Shown here piece by piece: positions 55,880 through 64,000 of a stretch of DNA of 64,000 nt. A program made the position numbers and the translations under genes. The notes below the pieces were generated by a model. That model had not been told where the DNA came from, did no database searches, and saw only the letters and a program-made list of their open reading frames with translations. The first letter of the stretch is position 1, and every line of letters starts with the position of its first letter. The DNA is taken from positions 310,001 to 374,000 of the forward strand of contig NZ_FMXT01000002.1 in NCBI RefSeq assembly GCF_900104335.1, in the 5' to 3' direction. Origin of the DNA: Pseudobutyrivibrio sp. YE44 (GTDB lineage Bacteria > Bacillota > Clostridia > Lachnospirales > Lachnospiraceae).

Positions 55880-57910
55880 TTAAACTGCTTCAGAGATATG
55901 CTTCTCCTTAACAATATTCTTGCAAGCCAAATATGTGACCGCAAAGTATCCACCATATATAACAAGAATAATTCCAATTGTAATATAACTATTTGTACTT
56001 ATATGCAGATGCATGAAATCTTCAACCAGTTTGATGATTTTTGATACAGCATATAAAGAAGCAATTAATGCTGGAATCAATGGTGCAATAAAGAATATAT
56101 CAATCTGTTTGAACAAAGTGTGGAATAATAATTTATTATCAACACCTAATTTCTGAAGCAATCCATATCTGAAAACATTGTCTGCTGTTTCTGCCAACTG
56201 ATTTAATGAAAGGATTGCTGCACAAATTATAAAGAATATCAATCCTATATAAATAGAAAGAAGTATTACAACTGCTACCATACCATAATAGGTATCATAT
56301 AGAACTGTTTTTTCTGTATAACGATAGCCTTCTGTTTCCCATTCTAATCCAATTGGAATCATCTTATTCAATACTTCCTCGGTATTGGTCTCAGGCTTAT
56401 AGTTTACCAATAGATAATTTGCTTCTTTATTAAGGTTTGCTACCACACTATCTGGAACAATTATTGTTCCTCTGTCATTGTTTCCTATGGCTGTCATAAA
56501 GTATGTTTCTTGTAATACTTTATCAAATGCATTTGTTAATTCTTTTCCTCCAATTTCCAATGGACTATTGCTATTAACAAATTTAGAAATATACTTTATC
56601 GTTCCTTCATAGTTACAATTTACTGCATATTGATTATCGTAAAGAACTATTCCTTCTTTGCCTTGCATCTCCAAAGACTTATTGAAATCAGAAACAGAAA
56701 TGATACTAACCTCACAATCAGGAATAACTTTGTCCATTCTCCATAGCTTTACATTTTGATTTTTAAATAAATCCTTATATTTTATATCACTATTATAACA
56801 ACTAATCTGTGTGTACTTTTCAGCATAATTGTTAAAGTCTATATCACGTCCTGCAAAATATTCAATTACGTCTTTATCACCAGATATCTTTACTTGATCT
56901 TCAATCATAAGATCAAATGGAGTTGCTGACTGGGCTAACTCGTTTACTGTAATAGCTGTACTTATTCCGGCTGTTAATCCACATATAGCAATAGTTAGGA
57001 TTCCACAAATAACCGCTAATATTAAATAGTTTGTTCTAATCTTACTTCCAATCTGCTGTGCTAAAAATACATTTAGCTTTCTATAATATAGCTTTTTGTT
57101 GGATTTCAAAATATTTAAAATTACAACCGCCGAAGAATAAAACAGTAATATCATTCCCATTGCCACAAGACATACCGCCAAGTGATATAGATAATTACCT
57201 TTCTTTGGCAACAATCCATATTTGTTAAATATCATTCCAGCAACCACAAATGATGCTATTGAAATCACAAATAAAAGCACCTGCAGATAGATATTATTAA
57301 ATTGCAATACTTCGTTTTTACGTTCTGCTCTAATCAAATCAATTGGTTTTAAACTAGATATGCTTTTCACATTAAATAAAAGAATAATCAAGAATATAAT
57401 TACAAAGCAAATTATAGTTTTACATATTGCTGATTTTGAAAAAACAAATGTATACTTCCCAACATCAATCGCAAAAAGTTTAAGAGCAATCACTCCCAGC
57501 CCCTGAGAAACTAATAGCCCAATAGCTAATCCGAAGACTAAGGAAATTGCGCCAACACAAAGTGTTTCCCCTGCAAACAATCTAGCAATCTGTCCCTTTT
57601 CCATTCCAAGGATGGTATATACTCCTAACTCTTTTTTTCTTCTTTTCAAAAGAAAACTATTTGCGTATACCATCAGGAAACCAAGAACAATTGCTATCAC
57701 AACAGACAATACAGTAGTCATCTGGCCTAAAGACTCTGAAAAAATACGCTTGGTTGAGGATAACTGTGTGAAAGCCGGCTGATCCTTTATAGAATTAAAT
57801 GCATAAAACATGCTTACGGATATCATAAGTGTTAAGAAATATATGGCATAATTCTTCACATTTTTCCTAACATTTCTAAATATTAATTTAAGCGATGTCA
57901 TTTTCCTCAC
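55880..57910 (-). CDS. BceB-type ABC transporter permease (FtsX family)
   Basis: A 676-residue membrane protein with about ten helices and a large extracellular domain between helices (about residues 330-540), as in BceB/YtsD-type permeases that give resistance to peptide antibiotics. An FtsX core (QMTTVLSVVIAIVLGFLMVYANSFLLKRRKKELGVY region) is present. It overlaps the ATPase gene by 23 bases. With the LanM/LanT genes upstream, self-immunity or peptide sensing is the likely role; no BceRS kinase or regulator is in view. Confidence 0.85.
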   Translation of the reverse strand: MRKMTSLKLIFRNVRKNVKNYAIYFLTLMISVSMFYAFNSIKDQPAFTQLSSTKRIFSESLGQMTTVLSVVIAIVLGFLMVYANSFLLKRRKKELGVYTILGMEKGQIARLFAGETLCVGAISLVFGLAIGLLVSQGLGVIALKLFAIDVGKYTFVFSKSAICKTIICFVIIFLIILLFNVKSISSLKPIDLIRAERKNEVLQFNNIYLQVLLFVISIASFVVAGMIFNKYGLLPKKGNYLYHLAVCLVAMGMILLFYSSAVVILNILKSNKKLYYRKLNVFLAQQIGSKIRTNYLILAVICGILTIAICGLTAGISTAITVNELAQSATPFDLMIEDQVKISGDKDVIEYFAGRDIDFNNYAEKYTQISCYNSDIKYKDLFKNQNVKLWRMDKVIPDCEVSIISVSDFNKSLEMQGKEGIVLYDNQYAVNCNYEGTIKYISKFVNSNSPLEIGGKELTNAFDKVLQETYFMTAIGNNDRGTIIVPDSVVANLNKEANYLLVNYKPETNTEEVLNKMIPIGLEWETEGYRYTEKTVLYDTYYGMVAVVILLSIYIGLIFFIICAAILSLNQLAETADNVFRYGLLQKLGVDNKLLFHTLFKQIDIFFIAPLIPALIASLYAVSKIIKLVEDFMHLHISTNSYITIGIILVIYGGYFAVTYLACKNIVKEKHISEAV

Positions 57911-58658
57911 CTCCTAACACGGATACAATCTCCATTATCTCGTGAAAGAATGTTTTACGCTCCTTATTGCTTCTATGTATTTCTTTAAAAATCTTTCCAT
58001 CCTTTATAAAGAGAATTCTCTTGCAATAACTTGCCGACATTGCATCATGTGTTACCATGAGTATTGTTGCTTGCTTCTTTTCATTTAATTCATCAAGCAT
58101 TCCTAACAACATCTTTGATGATTTTGAATCTAAGGCTCCAGTTGGCTCATCTGCTAGAACCAACGATGGATTTGTAATCATGGCTCTGGCAGCAGCTACT
58201 CGCTGCTGCTGTCCGCCTGACATCTGATATGGATATTTATCTAATACCTCCGTGATATTCAATTCATTAGCGATCTTATCAATACGGTCTTCAATTTCAG
58301 AAGCATTAACCTTATTAATGGAAAGCGCCAATGCAATGTTTTCTCTTGCTGTTAATGTATCAAGCAAATTGAAATCCTGGAAAATAAAACCTAATTTATT
58401 CCTTCTAAATGTAGATAAGGCTTTTCCCTTCAAGGATGTAATATCTTCATCATCTACATATATATGACCGCTGGTTACGTTATCAATAGTTGAAATACTA
58501 TTTAAAAGCGTTGTTTTGCCTGAACCAGAAGCCCCCATAATTCCAATAAACTCTCCTTCTTCCACATTGAAGCTTATATGGTCTACTGCCTTTGTAATGT
58601 TCCCATTTTTTCCATAATGCTTTTGAATGTCATCTACTTTTAAAATAACTTTTTCCAT
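57888..58658 (-). CDS. BceA-type ABC transporter ATP-binding protein
   Basis: A 256-residue ATPase of the MacB/BceA type: Walker A GASGSGKTTLLNS, Q loop FQDFNLLD, signature MSGGQQQRVAAARAM, Walker B LVLADEPTGALD, and D-loop. It has a GAAG-type site and lies 42 bp after the LanT-like gene. It powers the BceB-type permease encoded next. Confidence 0.93.
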   Translation of the reverse strand: MEKVILKVDDIQKHYGKNGNITKAVDHISFNVEEGEFIGIMGASGSGKTTLLNSISTIDNVTSGHIYVDDEDITSLKGKALSTFRRNKLGFIFQDFNLLDTLTARENIALALSINKVNASEIEDRIDKIANELNITEVLDKYPYQMSGGQQQRVAAARAMITNPSLVLADEPTGALDSKSSKMLLGMLDELNEKKQATILMVTHDAMSASYCKRILFIKDGKIFKEIHRSNKERKTFFHEIMEIVSVLGGEENDIA

Positions 58659-58700
58659 TCTGTCCTCACTTCCTTTGCTAAAACACTCTGTTTACATATA

Positions 58701-60842
58701 CTATGCGGACTCCTGATAGAGTTCTTTGTATTTTCCATTCTTTTCTATCAACTCATTATGCTTACCAATTTCTACAATTTCGCCCTGATCTAAAACTACA
58801 ATTAAATCTGCATCAATAATTGTTGAAAGTCTATGGGCGATAACAATCTGAGTTGTTCCCATTTGTTTTATTTCATCTGAAACGTTTCTCTCATTTATGT
58901 TATCCAACGAACTAGTCGCCTCATCAAGTAACAATATTTTTGGTTCTCCAATGATTGCTCTAGCTAAAGCTATACGTTGTCTTTGGCCACCAGAAATATT
59001 AAGTCCCATCTCAGATATTCCTGTTTGATATTTCATAGGCATGCTTTCAATTTCATCATCAATATTCGCTATTCTACATGCCTTTCTCACATCTTCTAAT
59101 CCATAATTTTCTCTATTCATAACGATATTGTCATAGATTGTATTGCTGAATAGTACTATGTCTTGAGGAACAATTCCCATTTGTCTGCGTAAAGGTCTTT
59201 GTGCCCATTTATCTATCTCTTTTCCATCAAAGAATATATCTCCTTCAGATGGCTTGTATAAACCAACCAATAGCTTTGCTAATGTGCTCTTACCTGACCC
59301 AGATTTTCCAACAATTGCAACCTTCATGCCCTTATCGATATCTAAATTTATATTCTTAAGAATTACTGGTGAATCTTTTGTATATTTAAAACAAACGTTT
59401 TTAAGCTTAATATTTCCTTCGATTCTTTCTTCTCTTGGGATATCCTCTACTACCTCTTCTTTGCACTTCATGATATCCACCAAGCGTTCAAAAATAATGT
59501 TGCTGTTAATCATACTCTGCCACATATTTAGAACCGATGATGATACCCCGAAGAAAGTAGCTCCTAAGGAATAGATTGCCACTATAGCTCCCATCGTGAG
59601 TCTATTCTGTTCTACAAGATATATTCCCCAAAATAGTAGAAATGCTGGCGATGCAAATTGTAGTAAAGAATTAATAGTTCCTATAAGGTTAGATACTTTT
59701 TCATTTTCCCAGTTCTTATCATAATATTTCTTATAGGCACTGCTCCATGTGTCAAAAATGTCATCCTCTATTGCACACATTTTTATTCCCATCATGGCGT
59801 AAACAGTTTCCATTTGAATGCTTTCAACCTTGCTCTTGCTTGCAACAATGGAACGATTATTCTCTACAATAATATCTTTAGTTACACCAATGAAAACAAC
59901 ATTAATGACAAATAATATTGCAGCCGCAATTCCTAATTCTTTTGATAAGGATAAAATATAAGTAAAGATAACAATACCTGCTCCACAATCTAAAAAAGAT
60001 GTTATAAATTGATTGGCAAATATATCCTTTATTCTTAAGCTACCATTTAATGAATAAATAATATCTCCACTACTTCTAAGTGCAAAAAACTTAAATGGTA
60101 TTCTCAATAAATGCATAAAAATATTAGTATTAATTGATTTATCAATCACTACTCGCAGCTTTGCAAGGCTAAAATTTCTAATAAGGCTAACTATAAAATA
60201 CATAATACTTAGCACTGCAAAACCTATAAACAATGCATTTCCTGTATTTATCCCTTTTTGCATCATTAAATCGTCTATTATACGTTGTATAATAATCGGA
60301 ACTCCCAAGGTAAATGCGTAAACGATTAATGATAAAAATAGAATCCTGACGTATAATTCTTTATTTTCAAAGATATACCTAAGAAAATATTTCCACGGTT
60401 GTGTCTTTTTTTTGTTAGGATGAAAATGCTCTCCTGGACGAGGCGTAATCGCATAACCTGAATAGCCAGCCTCCAGTTCGCTTAATGACAAATGATATCT
60501 TCCTATCGCCGGATCAACAACTGTCGCTTTACCATTTTTCATTTTTTCCAAAACGATAAAATGCTTGTTTTTCCATAGAATAATGGATGGATTATCAAGT
60601 GCATCAAGTTCATGCACAGGGATTTTATAACTCTTTACAATAAATCCCTTTTTTTCCAACAATTGCTTTATTTGTAAAAAAGAACTTCCATCTCGTCCTA
60701 CTTCTAAATCTTTACGTAATTCTTCCATGGGAATACTATTCTTATAGTATCGATTTATCATACATACGCATGTCAAACCACATTCAGTTTTTTGCGATTG
60801 TGCCACAAAAGGCACTCTCCTTTCATGCTTTATCACACTCAT
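58701..60842 (-). CDS. LanT-like C39 peptidase/ABC exporter
   Basis: A 713-residue bacteriocin exporter. N-terminal C39 protease: catalytic Cys21 (KTECGLTCV), His94 (KNKHFIV), Asp110 (VVDPAIG). It would remove a double-glycine leader during export. A six-helix membrane domain spans about 165-450. The ATPase has Walker A GKSGSGKSTLAKL, signature NISGGQRQR, Walker B ILLLDEATSSLD. It follows LanM by 34 bp. Confidence 0.93.
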   Translation of the reverse strand: MSVIKHERRVPFVAQSQKTECGLTCVCMINRYYKNSIPMEELRKDLEVGRDGSSFLQIKQLLEKKGFIVKSYKIPVHELDALDNPSIILWKNKHFIVLEKMKNGKATVVDPAIGRYHLSLSELEAGYSGYAITPRPGEHFHPNKKKTQPWKYFLRYIFENKELYVRILFLSLIVYAFTLGVPIIIQRIIDDLMMQKGINTGNALFIGFAVLSIMYFIVSLIRNFSLAKLRVVIDKSINTNIFMHLLRIPFKFFALRSSGDIIYSLNGSLRIKDIFANQFITSFLDCGAGIVIFTYILSLSKELGIAAAILFVINVVFIGVTKDIIVENNRSIVASKSKVESIQMETVYAMMGIKMCAIEDDIFDTWSSAYKKYYDKNWENEKVSNLIGTINSLLQFASPAFLLFWGIYLVEQNRLTMGAIVAIYSLGATFFGVSSSVLNMWQSMINSNIIFERLVDIMKCKEEVVEDIPREERIEGNIKLKNVCFKYTKDSPVILKNINLDIDKGMKVAIVGKSGSGKSTLAKLLVGLYKPSEGDIFFDGKEIDKWAQRPLRRQMGIVPQDIVLFSNTIYDNIVMNRENYGLEDVRKACRIANIDDEIESMPMKYQTGISEMGLNISGGQRQRIALARAIIGEPKILLLDEATSSLDNINERNVSDEIKQMGTTQIVIAHRLSTIIDADLIVVLDQGEIVEIGKHNELIEKNGKYKELYQESA

Positions 60843-60876
60843 TTATAACTCCAATCTTTATAACAGTGATTTGTTG

Positions 60877-63800
60877 TTAAGTAAGACTTAAAATATCAAT
60901 CAATTCTTCATCTGCGATTAAGGATAAACCTACTCCACTAAGCCCGGTCATTAAACTCCAGTCTTCTTTGAGTATTAGCTTATTCCAATATCTATACAAA
61001 TACCTATTCAAAAAGTTTTGCTCGGTATTTACACATTTTTCAAAAAGATCTTTATCTTTTAAGACTCTTGCACTCTGTTTAAGGAGTAATATACTGCCCA
61101 TATCACCATGACAAATACTACTATCATTTCCAAACCCAGTTCTTTTAAGCTGGGCACATAACGTATTTATTTCATCGAGAAGCATATCATCCTTCCACTT
61201 TAAGTCCTTTAATATGAGCTTTTCTAATAGTAAGCCCCCAATTCCATTACACCAGGAATAATAGTGAGCTCCTTTTCTAAATCTCCATTTTCCTGTTTCT
61301 TTATCAAAACCATTTTCCCTCTCATAGCGTAGTGCTTTGTTAATACAATCTTTCAGCACATCATTTTTTGTAATATCGTATAAACGAGCCATTTGAGAGA
61401 TAACACCAGCATTTCCGTGTGCATAGCCTATATTATCTATAAACCAGGTATTTTTATCGTCATCTACCTCCTGGGCACACTCTACAAGCATATTTCCCAA
61501 ATATTCTAAGAAACACGAAATAGAATTTTTCTTCCCCCTAAACCCTAATTTGTATGCCGCTATATATACACCAAGTATTCCAGTCATTCCGGAAAGAAAA
61601 TCAATTTGGTTTTCATTCTTAATGTATTCTTTTAACGGACATATATTGTTTTCTAATATATTTTCAATAACTTCTGCATTTAATTTGGAACTAAAACCGT
61701 TTTTATAAACATATAACGCCATATACAACTCAGACGCTATTCCTGTAAAAGCTCCCCAACCTTCATAATCTTCAGGAACTTCATGTTCCAACAAATGCTT
61801 TAGAACTGGACCGAAAGTTTTTTCAGCCATTCCTAGATACTCTTTTTTTCTAGTCTTTTTATATAATTCGTAATAAAAATAAGCCAAGCCTCCATTACCA
61901 CGATAAATAGAAAGACCTATTGGAGTGATTCTATAATAATCATTTCCAAATCCCATCATTCCAATCCACATAGAATGATTTTCATTTTCTATAGCCTTAT
62001 TAATACTTCTTTGACCACATAAGTTTGCTATCTTTTCTGCCGTAGCAATATTACCTTCATGTATTTCTATTTCCTTATCATTTTCAACAAAAACTGTTTT
62101 TGTTTTTTCAGGTAAATCAGTTTTTATCTTGCATCCCAGAAAGCTTTGATTAATAAGTGCTAGTTGACGTTGGCAATCTGTTAAATCCATAGTTTTTACT
62201 TTCTTTTCTAAAGTATCAACAACAGTCTGCCCTTTATTTATTTGATGAAATGCCTTCCCATCATTTGTATATAATTTATCCTTATTAGCCACAACAAAAA
62301 ATATTGGTATATCGCCTCTATTTAACTCATTGTACTCATATTGATATACATTCTTATATTTCCATTCATCCTTTTGAACTAGAAACATTCCTAATCTGCA
62401 TAAATAAATATTTCTATCCCATTTATTGTGTAAAAGATCTGGATGAAAACCTGTTTCGATTAGCTGATTATACACATTGGTATTTTTAATAATCGCACGG
62501 CTTTCTATATCACCAAAAACCGATTTAATTTCAGCTATATAAGCTTCTTTATTACACTCTATCCAGTTATATACTTGCTGAAACCCATCTCTTATTACCT
62601 CTAAATAATCTGTGCAGCCCACAGGCTTTCCATTGATTACTGGATGATTTTTGTTTGGAAGGATTTCCTTATTTACAAACTCAATTCTTACATCAGTAGA
62701 CCCTACATTTCTCAAAACTTGAGTCTTGAAAGGTGAAAATTGTTTACAAGCTCTACCTATTCCACCAACTTCCATAACTTCATTGGTTTTCATATTAGGC
62801 AGCAAAGTCGGTAACAAGGCTGTTCCAATTACAGACTCTTCAATCTTTTTGCTCACCTCAAAGATAATGTTTTCTTGTAGTTCATTCTCAAAAGAAACAT
62901 GCAATAATGTCTCCATATCAATTAAAACTGGCGTATTTCCGTCAGCTATTACATTTTCGCTATGGAAATCTTTAGCATTAAACGTATAAAGCACGCATAA
63001 TAATTGACCAATTTTATAATAAAACTCGTTTATCTCCTGGTCAGATTTGCATTCATTATTATCAATCTGTTTCATAAATCCTGCATTTCCAACATCCCAA
63101 ATTTTATATGTAAAATCTGCTTTATATTCTGGACAGTTCTCCTTTAACCATTTTTGAAATTTAATAAAAGATTTCTCTATTTTCATGCTTCGTGGCTTGT
63201 AGTAAACGTTTCCATTATTAAACGTTAATTTCACTACACTTCTACCACCATTATGAGTATCCCCCTGGCCAATTTCTAATTCTTCCAATGTATCAAAATT
63301 GAAATCAATAGTTCTATTTTTTGCACATTCAATATTCTCAAAAATCTCGCCAATATAAACGTATATATCTCGAACTCTTATATCTAATAAACGTATAAGT
63401 TCAGGATAGATACTATATATTTCTTTTAAATATTCAGGATTTCTTAGTAGTTGCTTGCAATAGTACTCATTTTTTTCTTCAGAGTTATTTCCTTTTAATA
63501 GATTTTCCTCCTCAGCAATTCCTGTTTCCTGTACTAGGGTTCTATATCCCATGTTCATAAGCTTAAAATAAATATTTTTGAATAGCTTCTCAGTAAATTG
63601 CTTTTTATCCTTTATGAATTCAGCACTATTAATCAATTCAACATATTTTTCGTAGTATCCAGCCACTATAGGTTCAAAGAAATACAACCACTGACAATAC
63701 TTTTGCAAAACATCATCTAGTTTCTGCATCTCGCTAGGAATATGGTTAAATTTTCCAAAATATAACGCATTTATGTCTTGTGCGTTCTCCTTTTCGCGGC

Positions 63801-63939
63801 ATTCAATCACTTCTTCTACAGTCTTATCTAAAATGGTAGTGATAATTCGATTGTAGTCCTCATCATTTTTTATCTCAGGAAAAAAAGATCTCCAAAATGC
63901 CGCTACTTTTTCTCGTTCCTCATTTACAACTTGTTTCAT
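60877..63939 (-). CDS. Class II lanthipeptide synthetase LanM
   Basis: A 1020-residue bifunctional enzyme counted from ATG 63939 (GGAGG ten bases upstream; TTG at 63957 is inside the ribosome site). N-terminal DUF4135 dehydratase domain to about 620, with YKPRSM and the HSENVIADGNTPVLIDMETLLH region. C-terminal LanC-like cyclase from about 660, with zinc ligands Cys897 (WCNGIGG), Cys943 and His944 (CHGDMG), and the base region GYAHGNAG. It dehydrates Ser/Thr and forms lanthionine rings. The substrate peptide is not in the window. The butyrivibriocin OR79 system in Butyrivibrio has a comparable LanM. Visibly AT-rich. Confidence 0.93.
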   Translation of the reverse strand: MKQVVNEEREKVAAFWRSFFPEIKNDEDYNRIITTILDKTVEEVIECREKENAQDINALYFGKFNHIPSEMQKLDDVLQKYCQWLYFFEPIVAGYYEKYVELINSAEFIKDKKQFTEKLFKNIYFKLMNMGYRTLVQETGIAEEENLLKGNNSEEKNEYYCKQLLRNPEYLKEIYSIYPELIRLLDIRVRDIYVYIGEIFENIECAKNRTIDFNFDTLEELEIGQGDTHNGGRSVVKLTFNNGNVYYKPRSMKIEKSFIKFQKWLKENCPEYKADFTYKIWDVGNAGFMKQIDNNECKSDQEINEFYYKIGQLLCVLYTFNAKDFHSENVIADGNTPVLIDMETLLHVSFENELQENIIFEVSKKIEESVIGTALLPTLLPNMKTNEVMEVGGIGRACKQFSPFKTQVLRNVGSTDVRIEFVNKEILPNKNHPVINGKPVGCTDYLEVIRDGFQQVYNWIECNKEAYIAEIKSVFGDIESRAIIKNTNVYNQLIETGFHPDLLHNKWDRNIYLCRLGMFLVQKDEWKYKNVYQYEYNELNRGDIPIFFVVANKDKLYTNDGKAFHQINKGQTVVDTLEKKVKTMDLTDCQRQLALINQSFLGCKIKTDLPEKTKTVFVENDKEIEIHEGNIATAEKIANLCGQRSINKAIENENHSMWIGMMGFGNDYYRITPIGLSIYRGNGGLAYFYYELYKKTRKKEYLGMAEKTFGPVLKHLLEHEVPEDYEGWGAFTGIASELYMALYVYKNGFSSKLNAEVIENILENNICPLKEYIKNENQIDFLSGMTGILGVYIAAYKLGFRGKKNSISCFLEYLGNMLVECAQEVDDDKNTWFIDNIGYAHGNAGVISQMARLYDITKNDVLKDCINKALRYERENGFDKETGKWRFRKGAHYYSWCNGIGGLLLEKLILKDLKWKDDMLLDEINTLCAQLKRTGFGNDSSICHGDMGSILLLKQSARVLKDKDLFEKCVNTEQNFLNRYLYRYWNKLILKEDWSLMTGLSGVGLSLIADEELIDILSLT

Positions 63940-64000
63940 TAAATTAAAGACCTCCAAACCATTTATCTCATTACATTTAGTCTTTTAGAGATATTAATAA

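Noticed and set aside
63940-64000. LanA precursor peptide at the right edge
   Set aside because: Only the LanM ribosome site and about 40 AT-rich bases remain. No leader peptide or Gly-Gly motif can be read, so it must lie outside.

Overview
The window looks like chromosome from a rumen or gut Lachnospiraceae bacterium, most like Butyrivibrio or Pseudobutyrivibrio. This rests on low-GC Firmicutes gene style (AGGAGG-type ribosome sites, HrcA/CIRCE control of clpB, LicT-type antitermination, an agr quorum-sensing locus) combined with a modular GH10 xylanase, a GH43 arabinofuranosidase-type enzyme, glycogen enzymes and a crotonase of the butyrate type. The genus is inferred; no rRNA gene is present to confirm it.

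Layout. 1-18.2 kb, nearly all on the minus strand: a truncated sugar-binding protein, an EF-hand-like protein, a CPBP membrane protease with glgP, ileS, two zinc-ribbon/membrane proteins of unknown role, crotonase, an EAL-GGDEF c-di-GMP enzyme, and a three-gene set (alpha/beta hydrolase, condensation-type acyltransferase, zinc-ribbon membrane protein). 18.4-27.3 kb: a small YjfB-like motility protein, a beta-glucoside PTS system (bglG, bglF, 6-phospho-beta-glucosidase) with two antiterminator/terminator switches, and a divergent N-acetylglucosamine PTS gene and nagBA. 27.3-40.4 kb: aminotransferase, rarA, pullulanase, a GH32 sucrase with a divergent LacI regulator and three repeated operator-like sites, serine dehydratase, a lipoprotein, and a pantothenate operon panG-B-C-D. 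40.4-41.2 kb: a large gene-free inverted repeat. 41.2-48.9 kb: ispE, gntR, a DUF1934 protein, a sigma-28-type motility gene, and two secreted xylan-degrading enzymes sharing nearly the same C-terminal binding modules.

49.1-53.0 kb is a rearranged agr locus: AgrC-like kinase, a short AgrD-like peptide gene, AgrB and two LytTR response regulators, with agrD facing agrB. 53.1-55.7 kb is clpB under a CIRCE operator. 55.9 kb to the right edge is one arm of a class II lanthipeptide cluster (LanM, a C39-peptidase LanT exporter, and a BceAB-like ABC pair probably for self-protection or export). The precursor peptide gene is expected just beyond the right edge.

Most unusual items: the roughly 630-bp imperfect inverted repeat at 40555-41182, whose arms keep matching blocks separated by variable stretches; a 94-bp hairpin plus three 38-bp tandem repeats at the ileS/glgP junction; the RAT switch built over the bglG stop codon; the unusual agr layout and its AgrD-like peptide; and a possible small RNA near 18.8 kb. 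No tRNA, rRNA, CRISPR array or transposase gene was seen.
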